This document shows, piece after piece, positions 7,455 through 14,959 of a DNA stretch of 64,000 bases. Below the pieces are notes generated by a model. The model did no database searches and was not told the DNA's origin. It saw only the letters and a list, made by a program, of their open reading frames with translations. The position numbers and the translations under genes were made by a program. The first letter of the stretch is position 1, and each line of letters opens with the position of its first letter. This DNA is from Xanthomarina maritima (lineage in GTDB: Bacteria; Bacteroidota; Bacteroidia; Flavobacteriales; Flavobacteriaceae), in the NCBI RefSeq assembly GCF_008084905.1, contig NZ_VSFC01000062.1, positions 62,001 to 126,000 of the forward strand, given 5' to 3'.

Positions 7455-9464
7455 ATGTCTGAAGAAACAAAATCACTCAATTTTATTGAGCATATTATAG
7501 AAGAAGATTTAGCTAATGGCTTAAAAAAAGAAGCTTTACGTTTTCGTTTTCCGCCAGAACCAAATGGTTATTTACATATTGGTCATACCAAAGCCATTGG
7601 TATCAGTTTTGGCTTGGGTGAAAAATACAATGCACCTGTAAACCTTCGTTTTGACGATACCAATCCAGCAAAAGAAGAACAAGAGTATGTAGACGCTATT
7701 AAAGAAGATATTTCTTGGTTGGGTTATCAATGGGCTAATGAGTTGTATTCTTCAGATTATTTTCAACAGCTTTACGATTGGGCAGTTCTGTTAATTAAAG
7801 AAAATAAAGCTTATGTAGATTCGCAAACTAGCGAAGCTATGGCAGAACAAAAAGGCACACCAACCCAACCTGGAGTCGATGGACCATATAGAAACAGAAG
7901 TATTGAAGAGAATCTAGGTTTATTTGAACGCATGAAAAATGGTGAATTTGAAGAAGGTTCGCATGTACTTCGTGCCAAGATAGATATGCAACATCCAAAC
8001 ATGTTGATGCGTGATCCTTTAATGTATCGTATTTTAAAGAAAGCACATCACAGAACAGGAAATGATTGGTGTATTTATCCAATGTACGATTGGACGCATG
8101 GAGAAAGCGATTATATTGAACAAATTTCACACTCACTTTGTTCGCTTGAATTTAAGCCCCATAGAGAGCTTTACGATTGGTTTAAGGAGCAAGTATATAA
8201 ATATCAGCCAGAAGCTCTTCCTATGCTTCCAAAACAACGTGAATTTGCGCGTTTAAACTTAAGTTATACCATTATGAGCAAACGTAAGTTGCTTAAACTG
8301 GTAGAAGAGAAGGTTGTTTCTGGCTGGGATGACCCAAGAATGCCAACTATTTCTGGACTTAGACGTCGTGGATATACACCAAACTCCATTAGAAAATTTG
8401 TAGAAACCGTTGGTGTAGCCAAACGTGATAATGTAATTGATGTCGCTTTATTAGAGTTTTGTATTCGTGAAGATTTAAACAAAACAGCTCCAAGAGTGAT
8501 GGCAGTTTTGGATCCTGTTAAAGTTGTTATTACAAATTATCCTGAAGGAAAAATGGAATGGTTGGAAGCTGAAAACAATCAGGAAGATGAAAGTGCTGGT
8601 TTTAGAAAAGTACCTTTTTCACGTGAAATTTATATAGAAAAAGACGATTTTAAAGAACAAGCAAATAGTAAGTATTTCAGATTAGCTTTAGGGAAACAAG
8701 TACGTTTAAAAAATGCTTATATTATTAAAGGTGAAAGCGTTGTAAAAGATGCACAAGGGAATATTACTGAAATTCACTGTACGTATTCTGAAGATACATC
8801 AATAAAGGTGAAAGGGACTTTACATTGGGTCTCTATTCCACATGCTATAAAAGCAGAAGTTAGGGAATACGATCGATTGTTTTTGGACGAAGCTCCAGAT
8901 ACACATCCAGATAAGGATTTCATGGAATTTTTAAACCCGAACTCATTAAATATCGTAGAAGCTTTTGTAGAACCAAGTTTAGCAGATGCTCAAGTAGGAG
9001 ATAGGTATCAGTTTCAACGTATTGGTTATTTTAATGTAGATAACGATAGTACTTCAAATAAACTCGTTTTCAACAAAACAGTTGGATTAAAAGACTCTTG
9101 GGCTAAACAACAACCAAAAGAGCAGAAAAGCGAAATACAACAACAAGAGAAACAGCAACAACCTCAAAGAAAAGCGATTAATATCATTCAACAATTAGGT
9201 AAAAAGTATACGAATCTTCCTGAATCTAAACAACAAAATGTAAAAGCTGAAATATTAGAATTAGCTAAAGAAGTTAGTTATGAAGAATTAGAGCCACTAT
9301 TTAATACTGCAGTTAAAAAAGTAGGAACACGTATTGCTGCCATGTTAATTTTAAGAGTTTTAATTCAAAATGGTCTAGAAAGAAATACACATATCAATGA
9401 ATTTATTGATATAGCTTTAGAAGATAATAACGAACTTTTAGTAGCAGAAGCAGAAGCTATTTAA
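7455..9464 (+). CDS. glnS: Glutaminyl-tRNA synthetase with C-terminal extension
   Basis: Class I synthetase charging tRNA-Gln. The N-terminal catalytic domain has FPPEPNGYLHIGHTK with the HIGH motif at 41-44 and IMSKRKL (about 271-277) in place of KMSKS. The anticodon-binding beta-barrels follow up to about residue 550. At 669 residues it is roughly 110 longer than the E. coli enzyme. A glutamine- and lysine-rich linker (about 550-580) leads to a mostly helical tail (about 581-669). Other bacteria have GlnRS with an appended YqeY tRNA-binding domain, but this tail is shorter and I cannot assign it. A terminator follows. Confidence 0.95.
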   Translation: MSEETKSLNFIEHIIEEDLANGLKKEALRFRFPPEPNGYLHIGHTKAIGISFGLGEKYNAPVNLRFDDTNPAKEEQEYVDAIKEDISWLGYQWANELYSSDYFQQLYDWAVLLIKENKAYVDSQTSEAMAEQKGTPTQPGVDGPYRNRSIEENLGLFERMKNGEFEEGSHVLRAKIDMQHPNMLMRDPLMYRILKKAHHRTGNDWCIYPMYDWTHGESDYIEQISHSLCSLEFKPHRELYDWFKEQVYKYQPEALPMLPKQREFARLNLSYTIMSKRKLLKLVEEKVVSGWDDPRMPTISGLRRRGYTPNSIRKFVETVGVAKRDNVIDVALLEFCIREDLNKTAPRVMAVLDPVKVVITNYPEGKMEWLEAENNQEDESAGFRKVPFSREIYIEKDDFKEQANSKYFRLALGKQVRLKNAYIIKGESVVKDAQGNITEIHCTYSEDTSIKVKGTLHWVSIPHAIKAEVREYDRLFLDEAPDTHPDKDFMEFLNPNSLNIVEAFVEPSLADAQVGDRYQFQRIGYFNVDNDSTSNKLVFNKTVGLKDSWAKQQPKEQKSEIQQQEKQQQPQRKAINIIQQLGKKYTNLPESKQQNVKAEILELAKEVSYEELEPLFNTAVKKVGTRIAAMLILRVLIQNGLERNTHINEFIDIALEDNNELLVAEAEAI

Positions 9465-9474
9465 ATAATTATTT

Positions 9475-9507
9475 AAGCCTCAAGCTTATTGGGTTCGAGG
9501 TTTTTTA
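9475..9507 (+). terminator. Terminator after glnS
   Basis: AAGCCTC (9475-9481) pairs with GAGGTTT (9497-9503), using G-T wobble, and is followed by T residues to 9506. The loop is long and the stem short, so this is a moderate-strength call. Confidence 0.5.
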
Positions 9508-9566
9508 TTTTCATTTCTTCAGATTATTTTAAGTATCTTTAACAAACTAACTAACAATCTAATATT

Positions 9567-10049
9567 ATGGAAATTAATTTTTTAGCAATTATAGCTGCCG
9601 CAATTTCAGCTTTAGTTGTTGGGTTTGTTTGGTATAACCCAAAAGTGTTTGGTAACGCATGGATGCAAGCTGCAGACATGAGTGAAGAAAAAATAAAAGG
9701 TGGAAATATGACTAAAATTTTTGGTTTGGCCTTATTTTTTGCATTCCTTTTAGCGTTTGCTCTACAGTTTTTAACCATTCACCAAACAGGTGCTTTAGGT
9801 ATGATTGGAGGAGATCCAACAAAAGCACTTCCTTCTTATGAAGCTTTTATGGCAGATTATGGAAACGCTTTTAGAACTTTTAAACATGGAGCTTTACATG
9901 GTACAATTGCAGGTGTATTAATTGCACTTCCTATAATTGGTACAAACGCATTGTTTGAACGTAAAAGTGCAAAATACATTTTTATTAATTCTGGGTATTG
10001 GATTGTTACACTTGCAATTATGGGTGGTATTGTTTGTGGCTGGAAATAA
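9567..10049 (+). CDS. DUF1761-family membrane protein
   Basis: A 160-residue integral membrane protein with four likely helices. The start MEINFLAIIAAAISALVVGFVWYNPKVFGNAWM carries the W-Y-x-P-x-x-F-G-x-x-W signature of DUF1761 (PF08570). A later histidine-containing helix (HGALHGTIAGVLIALP) is also typical. The family has no assigned biochemical function. It is flanked by terminators on both sides, and TATCTTTA (9534-9541) is a near-match -7 element, so it is probably monocistronic. Confidence 0.85.
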   Translation: MEINFLAIIAAAISALVVGFVWYNPKVFGNAWMQAADMSEEKIKGGNMTKIFGLALFFAFLLAFALQFLTIHQTGALGMIGGDPTKALPSYEAFMADYGNAFRTFKHGALHGTIAGVLIALPIIGTNALFERKSAKYIFINSGYWIVTLAIMGGIVCGWK

Positions 10050-10071
10050 TTTTATAATGCTTTAACTTTAT

Positions 10072-10104
10072 AAAAGACTGAAAAGATTTTATTTCAGTCT
10101 TTTT
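10072..10104 (+). terminator. Strong rho-independent terminator after the DUF1761 gene
   Basis: AAAAGACTGAAA (10072-10083) and TTTCAGTCTTTT (10092-10103) are perfect 12-bp inverted repeats with an 8-base loop, followed by T-rich sequence. It ends just before the next gene. Confidence 0.85.
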
Positions 10105-10116
10105 CATTTTTTTACT

Positions 10117-11271
10117 TTGATACACTTTAAAATTTTTAATTCTTGTGCACAGTTACCAATAGAATGGAATGTTTTAGTAGATCATGATATTTTTATTCAA
10201 ACAGACTACTTTCAAGCTTTAGAACAGGCTTCTCCTAAAAACATTTCCATGAATTATGTTGGTGTTTATAATAACAACCACCTTGTTGGAATTGCTACAA
10301 TACAAAGAGTAGAGTTATATTTAAAGGATATTTTCAGAAATGAAACGGACACTTTTTTAGTTGCAAATTTTAAAAACTTTGTTTCAAAATTATTAAAAGG
10401 GAATCTACTAGTTGTTGGAAATCTAACTCATACTGGACAACATGGCTTGTATTTCAATCTAAATAAAATTTCTCAAAATGAATTTTTGAATCAAATTTAT
10501 CTAGCTATTATTCAGCTTAAATCTGAAATAAAAAAACATCATAAAAAGAACATACGTATGATTATGATAAAAGATTTTTTTACAGAAGATTCCATTCATC
10601 AAGATTCAAATTTATTTAATGAGCATCAAATACATAAAGTATCTGCTCAACCCAACATGGTATTAGAAATAAAAAAGCAATGGCTTCATTATGATGATTA
10701 TGTATCAGATTTAAATAAGAAGTATCGAGACAGATATAAAACGGCTAGAAAAAAAGCAAAACACATTCAGAAAAGAGAATTGCTATTAGAAGATATTAAA
10801 AATCAATCTCAAGAGCTTCATATACTTTATAAGAACGTTTCAGATAATGCTAGTATAAACACGTTTATACTTCCAGAAAATCATTTTTATAGCTTTAAAA
10901 AGCTCTTAAATGATCATTTTAAGGTCTTTGGATATTATTTAGATAATAAGTTGATAGGATTTTATTCTTTAATTCTAAACAATACACATTTAGAAACTTA
11001 TTTTTTAGGCTACAACAGTGAATATCAATATAAAAATCAGTTGTATTTAAATATGCTTTACGATATGGTTTCTTTTGGCATAGAAAACAACCATACGTCC
11101 ATAGTTTATGCCAGAACTGCTATGGCTATTAAAAGTTCAGTAGGAGCAAAACCTAAGAACATGATTATTTATATGAAACACACCAATTGGATAATGAACA
11201 CGCTTTTAAAGTATATTTTTAAGCTCATGAATCCGAAACAAAATTGGAAAGAAAGACACCCTTTTAAATAA
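10117..11271 (+). CDS. GNAT-superfamily/FemAB-like acyltransferase of unknown substrate
   Basis: A 384-residue cytosolic protein. The C-terminal half (about 190-345) resembles the GNAT/FemAB fold, with a conserved YRDRYKTARKKAKHIQKREL segment and FKVFGYYLDNKLIGFYSLIL. The N-terminal half has IFIQTDYFQALEQASPKNI and VGIATIQRVELYL strands. Related proteins in this phylum are annotated as GNAT N-acetyltransferases; the acceptor is not known. The start appears to be TTG at 10117, since the next in-frame ATG (about 10250) would delete the conserved first 45 residues. The start is 13 bases after the upstream terminator. Confidence 0.65.
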   Translation: MIHFKIFNSCAQLPIEWNVLVDHDIFIQTDYFQALEQASPKNISMNYVGVYNNNHLVGIATIQRVELYLKDIFRNETDTFLVANFKNFVSKLLKGNLLVVGNLTHTGQHGLYFNLNKISQNEFLNQIYLAIIQLKSEIKKHHKKNIRMIMIKDFFTEDSIHQDSNLFNEHQIHKVSAQPNMVLEIKKQWLHYDDYVSDLNKKYRDRYKTARKKAKHIQKRELLLEDIKNQSQELHILYKNVSDNASINTFILPENHFYSFKKLLNDHFKVFGYYLDNKLIGFYSLILNNTHLETYFLGYNSEYQYKNQLYLNMLYDMVSFGIENNHTSIVYARTAMAIKSSVGAKPKNMIIYMKHTNWIMNTLLKYIFKLMNPKQNWKERHPFK

Positions 11272-11354
11272 AATGTATTTAAATTAATCATTCTAATTTT
11301 GAATGGATTACTATTTTCACTATCTTTTAATTTCTATAATACATAGAATTTAAT

Positions 11355-11564
11355 ATGAAAACAGTGAAAGAATTACTTCAAAACATATCTGAATTAATAA
11401 GAGATATTGAAACCAATTATCCAGAATTGTATCAATATTTAGATGAAAATCCTGTAACTATTCCCAATATGCAACATCCAAAAGTGACTACCGAAGAATT
11501 GGAAAATTATTTAGAAACACTAAACGATTTGTTAGACAAGTATAAAAAAGAGCATAAAAAATAA
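11355..11564 (+). CDS. Small conserved hypothetical protein, 69 residues
   Basis: A short acidic, mostly helical protein (MKTVKELLQNISELIRDIET at the start, LENYLETLNDLLDKYKKEHKK at the end) with a central PxxxPNMQHPK turn. Two amphipathic helices around a loop suggest a helical hairpin or dimer. I do not recognise a named family. It has a good ATG, ordinary codon use, and is followed directly by a terminator, which supports it as a real gene. No function is proposed. Confidence 0.7.
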   Translation: MKTVKELLQNISELIRDIETNYPELYQYLDENPVTIPNMQHPKVTTEELENYLETLNDLLDKYKKEHKK

Positions 11565-11594
11565 AAGCCTCTAATTTGAAGATTAGAAGCTTTT
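11563..11594. terminator. Bidirectional terminator between convergent genes
   Basis: AAAAGC-C-TCTAAT (11563-11575) pairs with ATTAGA-A-GCTTTT (11582-11594), a 13-bp stem with one mismatch and A/T flanks on both sides. It lies between the small rightward gene and the leftward SPFH gene. Confidence 0.7.
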
Positions 11595-11615
11595 GGTTGT
11601 TTAATTTATTAGAAA

Positions 11616-12539
11616 TTAATCTTCTTCCTTTTTTCTTGAATTCTTCATAGCTTCACCTATTTGATTACTAGCTGTAAAACTAGCTACCATATCATTTAAC
11701 ATATTACTTCCAGCTTGAGGTGAATTTGGTAGAAGTATCAAGTTTGTATTTGTTTCTCCACCTATTGCTTGTAAGGTATCATAATGTTGTGTTACCACAA
11801 TTAAAGCAGATGCTTCTTGGCTATTAATACCAACTTTATTTAATACTTCAACAGATTCTTCCAAACCTCTTGCTATTTCACGACGTTGATCTGCAATACC
11901 TTGACCTTGTAAACGTTTACTTTCGGCTTCAGCTTTCGCTTTTTCAACTATTAAAATTCTGGCAGCATCACCTTCATATTGAGCAGCTGTTTTTTCTCTT
12001 TCAGACGCATTAATTCTATTCATGGCTGCTTTTACTTGGGCATCTGGATCTATATCTGTTACTAAGGTTTTAATAATATCGAAACCATAATCAGACATAG
12101 CATCGTTTAATTCTGCTTTTACAGCAAGAGCAATGTCATCTTTTTTAACAAAGACATCATCTAATTTCATTTTTGGAACTTCAGCACGTACTACATCAAA
12201 TACATAACTAGTAATTTGTTCATGTGGATAATCTAATTTATAAAAAGCATCATAAACCTTGTCTTTAATTACCATGTATTGTACAGAAACTTTTAGCCTT
12301 ACAAACACATCGTCTAACGTTTTTGTTTCAATAATAACGTCTAATTGCTGAATTTTTAAACTAAGCCTTCCAGCTATTCTATCCACAAGAGGAATTTTTA
12401 TTTGTAAGCCAGAATGACGGATGCTTTGAAATCTTCCAAAGCGTTCTACAATAACAGCTGTTTGTTGTTTTACAATAAAAAATAAAGAGATAAAAACAAA
12501 CAAGCTGAGAATTATAATAGGAATGGATAAAAAGGACAT
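11616..12539 (-). CDS. SPFH/Band 7 (stomatin/paraslipin-like) membrane protein
   Basis: A 307-residue protein with one N-terminal membrane helix (about 1-23) and an SPFH domain containing FIVKQQTAVIVERFGRFQSIRHSGLQIKIP. A long alanine- and glutamate-rich helix (about 170-230, with AINRINASEREKTAAQYEGD-like spacing) mediates oligomerisation in the family. The tail has ALIVVTQHYDTLQAIG, typical of stomatin-like paralogues. These proteins form membrane microdomain scaffolds and are often paired with an NfeD protein; none is next to it here. It diverges from an exported protein gene. Confidence 0.88.
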   Translation of the reverse strand: MSFLSIPIIILSLFVFISLFFIVKQQTAVIVERFGRFQSIRHSGLQIKIPLVDRIAGRLSLKIQQLDVIIETKTLDDVFVRLKVSVQYMVIKDKVYDAFYKLDYPHEQITSYVFDVVRAEVPKMKLDDVFVKKDDIALAVKAELNDAMSDYGFDIIKTLVTDIDPDAQVKAAMNRINASEREKTAAQYEGDAARILIVEKAKAEAESKRLQGQGIADQRREIARGLEESVEVLNKVGINSQEASALIVVTQHYDTLQAIGGETNTNLILLPNSPQAGSNMLNDMVASFTASNQIGEAMKNSRKKEED

Positions 12540-12585
12540 AATTGGATTTTTTAAGATTGTAAAATATTTGACTACTAATTTAAGT

Positions 12586-12593
12586 TATATTTG
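12586..12593 (+). promoter_or_regulatory. Candidate -7 promoter element for the exported beta-barrel gene
   Basis: TATATTTG matches TAnnTTTG and ends 22 bases before the ATG at 12616. A TTG lies 15 bases upstream, somewhat closer than the usual 19 or so. Its position also argues against any start upstream of 12616. Confidence 0.45.
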
Positions 12594-12615
12594 TCACAAA
12601 CACATAAGAAGAATC

Positions 12616-13299
12616 ATGCAAAAAAGACAACTTATAGTATTAGTAGTAATATGTATTGGTTTTGTTACAATTTCCTTTGGACAACACAAAACATACCAAA
12701 TAAAAAATGGCTTTGGAATCTATGGTGGAATTACGCAATATGATATTTTAACAGATAACCTTACTACAAAAAAAGATAATGGTTGGCAAGCTGGAGCCTC
12801 TGCAACGGTTGATATTCCTCATAAATGGTATAACGTAAGTTACCTGATACAATTATCTGAAAATCATGTTGGAATTGCAGCTAGACCTCTTTCAACTAGT
12901 CTAGGAGAAGAATTTGTAGATTATAAAATATTTACAGCTCAAATTGCTTTGTTAATGCATGTAAAATTAATTAGCAGCTTTTTAACAATTGATGTTGGTC
13001 CTATGATTCAATACAATGGAGACATGGAAATGGATGATAAAAAATATGAGAATTATATTGTTAACTCTTACGATAATTTGCTAGCTAAAGACTTGAAAGA
13101 TATTACAAATTTTAATATAGATGGAGCTATTGGAACATCAGCTGGGTTTGGTTTTTTTAAACTAAAAGCACAATACATTTATGGGTTTACTAACATGTTA
13201 AATAAATTAAATGATAGCAATTTAGACCTAACAGGAAATGATAAAAAGATAAAAGGTAACCAATCTATGCTTGCTTTTACTGCTATGATTACGTTTTAA
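12616..13299 (+). CDS. Exported outer-membrane beta-barrel-like protein
   Basis: A 227-residue exported protein. The ATG at 12616 gives a clean signal peptide (residues about 1-23, MQKRQLIVLVVICIGFVTIS, then FGQ). An in-frame reading further upstream (12523) would cross the candidate promoter and spoil the signal. The mature part alternates hydrophobic and polar residues (for example FGIYGGITQYDILT, FLTIDVGPMIQYN, FFKLKAQYIYGFTNML) and ends in MLAFTAMITF with a terminal aromatic, as outer-membrane barrels do. It resembles the PorT-type barrels common in this phylum, but no specific function can be assigned. Confidence 0.7.
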   Translation: MQKRQLIVLVVICIGFVTISFGQHKTYQIKNGFGIYGGITQYDILTDNLTTKKDNGWQAGASATVDIPHKWYNVSYLIQLSENHVGIAARPLSTSLGEEFVDYKIFTAQIALLMHVKLISSFLTIDVGPMIQYNGDMEMDDKKYENYIVNSYDNLLAKDLKDITNFNIDGAIGTSAGFGFFKLKAQYIYGFTNMLNKLNDSNLDLTGNDKKIKGNQSMLAFTAMITF

Positions 13300-13319
13300 A
13301 AACTTTATAAATAATAACT

Positions 13320-13348
13320 AAAAAAGCGACCATTTGGTCGCTTTTTTT
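13320..13348. terminator. Bidirectional terminator between convergent genes
   Basis: AAAAAAGCGACC and GGTCGCTTTTTTT surround a 4-base ATTT loop, giving a perfect GC-containing stem with A/T flanks on both sides. On the minus strand it begins at the gltX stop codon, so stop and terminator overlap. Confidence 0.9.
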
Positions 13349-14864
13349 ATGAGAGTGTATTGATTAAATTTTCTATGCGTCTTACGCTTTCGTCTTTTCC
13401 AATTAAATACATAATATCGAAAACATCTGGACCTTGTAAAGCTCCAACCAATGCCAAACGCATAGGCATCATGACTTTTCCAAAACCTATTTCTTTTGAA
13501 GTAATCCAACCTTTGATATTTGTTTGAAGGCTTTCAGCCGAATAATCTTTTATTGAAGAAATAACCGTTATTAATTCTTTCATTATCTCTGCAGAGTCTT
13601 CTTTCCATGCTTTTTTAACAGCACTTTCATCCAAATCTAATGGTGTTTCGAAGAAAAAATGACCTAAATCCCAAAAATCTGTTACAAAAGTAGCTCTTTC
13701 TTTAATCAGGTTAATAACCATTGAGATGTAATTCACATCAATGTCTTTTAACTCATCTGGAAAAAGCATTTGAAATTGTTCTGCAAGTTCAAGGTTATCC
13801 TGTTCTTGCATATAATAGTGGTTAAACCATTTTATTTTATCTGGATCAAAACGTGCTCCAGCTTTATTAACACGACTTAAATCGAAAGACTGAACCAATT
13901 CTTCTAAACTAAATATTTCTTGTTCTGTTCCGGGATTCCAACCCAAAAATGCTAAAAAATTGACGACAGCTTCAGGAAAATAACCATCCTCTTTATAGCC
14001 ACGAGATACTTCGTTAGTTTTATGATCTTTATATGCTAACGGAAATACAGGAAATCCTAATTTATCTCCATCACGTTTACTTAATTTTCCTTTTCCAGTT
14101 GGTTTTAAAATTAGTGGTAAATGTGCGAATTCAGGAGCTTCCCATCCAAATGCATCATATAATTGATAATGTAATGCTAAAGATGGCAACCATTCTTCAC
14201 CACGAATAACATGCGTGATTTCCATTAAATGGTCGTCAACAATATTCGCTAAGTGGTAGGTTGGCATACCATCACTTTTAAATAACACTTTATCGTCTAA
14301 GATATTCGTATCAATAGTCATATTTCCACGAATTATATCTGTTAAATGCAAAGTTTGGTCTTGAGGCGATTTAAACCGAATCACATAATCTTCGCCAGCA
14401 TCTAATTTTGCTTGTGTTTCTTCAGGAGAAAGCAATAAGGAATTATCTAATTTTAAACGGTTGTGCCAATTATAAATAAAGGTTTTGCCTTTCTCTTCAT
14501 GATTTTTTCTATGAGAATCTAAGGCTTCAGCAGTATCAAAAGCGTAATAGGCATATCCAGATTTAACTAGTTTATCAGCATATTCTTTATATAAATGTTT
14601 ACGTTCACTTTGTCTGTAAGGTCCAAATTTTTCGTTTTTTCCAGGTCCTTCGTCAAAAGGAATTTGGCACCAATTTAAAGATTCTACGATATAATTTTCA
14701 GCACCTTCAACATATCTGTTTTGGTCTGTATCTTCAATTCGAAGAATAAATGTTCCGTTGTGTTTTTTAGCAAAAAGATAATTAAAAAGTGCTGTTCTAA
14801 CACCTCCAATATGTAAAGGTCCAGTTGGACTTGGTGCAAAACGCACTCTTACTTGTTTTGACAT
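13347..14864 (-). CDS. gltX: Glutamyl-tRNA synthetase
   Basis: Class I synthetase charging tRNA-Glu; 505 residues from the ATG at 14864. The HIGH-type motif is in FAPSPTGPLHIGG (H at about 18) and the KMSKS-type motif is KLSKRDG (about 257-263). A longer reading from 14915 would add 17 residues encoded by heptameric repeat DNA and is not credible. The C-terminal helical anticodon-binding domain is complete. glnS is also present, so this organism charges glutamine directly. Confidence 0.96.
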   Translation of the reverse strand: MSKQVRVRFAPSPTGPLHIGGVRTALFNYLFAKKHNGTFILRIEDTDQNRYVEGAENYIVESLNWCQIPFDEGPGKNEKFGPYRQSERKHLYKEYADKLVKSGYAYYAFDTAEALDSHRKNHEEKGKTFIYNWHNRLKLDNSLLLSPEETQAKLDAGEDYVIRFKSPQDQTLHLTDIIRGNMTIDTNILDDKVLFKSDGMPTYHLANIVDDHLMEITHVIRGEEWLPSLALHYQLYDAFGWEAPEFAHLPLILKPTGKGKLSKRDGDKLGFPVFPLAYKDHKTNEVSRGYKEDGYFPEAVVNFLAFLGWNPGTEQEIFSLEELVQSFDLSRVNKAGARFDPDKIKWFNHYYMQEQDNLELAEQFQMLFPDELKDIDVNYISMVINLIKERATFVTDFWDLGHFFFETPLDLDESAVKKAWKEDSAEIMKELITVISSIKDYSAESLQTNIKGWITSKEIGFGKVMMPMRLALVGALQGPDVFDIMYLIGKDESVRRIENLINTLS

Positions 14865-14899
14865 GTTGTTTTGTTTGAAGTTGCAAAGATAGATTTTTG

Positions 14900-14934
14900 A
14901 AGTTCTAAGTTCCAAGTTTAAAGTTCAAAGTTTC
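14900..14934. repeat. Five degenerate 7-bp tandem repeats
   Basis: AAGTTCT, AAGTTCC, AAGTTTA, AAGTTCA and AAGTTTC follow each other without gaps between the alkB stop and the gltX start. The first five bases are AAGTT in every unit. Such heptads are seen in other Bacteroidota genomes. The array would lie in the gltX leader or read-through region. Confidence 0.8.
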
Positions 14935-14940
14935 TAAAAA

Positions 14941-14953
14941 CTGCGACTGCGAC
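14941..14953. repeat. Short CTGCGA tandem duplication
   Basis: CTGCGACTGCGAC is two units of CTGCGA plus one base, seven bases beyond the heptad array and close to the alkB stop. It is GC-rich compared with its surroundings. Possible simple-sequence instability site; no function evident. Confidence 0.5.
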
Positions 14954-14959
14954 AATAAA

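Noticed and set aside
8264-8482. Minus-strand open frame inside glnS
   Set aside because: Shadow of a well-supported gene on the other strand with no recognisable protein features. The same applies to other internal opposite-strand frames, such as 18928-19140 and 21354-21632.
8615-8630. TTTTTCACGTGAAATT inside glnS as a fourth parS site
   Set aside because: Only the 12-base TTTCACGTGAAA core fits; three of 16 positions differ from the consensus, and the codons for FSRE explain the sequence. I leave it as a possible weak site only.
12523-12615. Longer reading of the exported beta-barrel protein
   Set aside because: It would overlap the divergent SPFH gene, cross the candidate promoter and bury the signal peptide.
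14865-14915. Longer GltX N-terminus
   Set aside because: The added codons read the heptad repeat, and the HIGH motif would move too far from the N-terminus.
14900-14953. CRISPR-like repeats
   Set aside because: The units are 6-7 bases with no spacers and no cas genes, so this is simple-sequence repetition.
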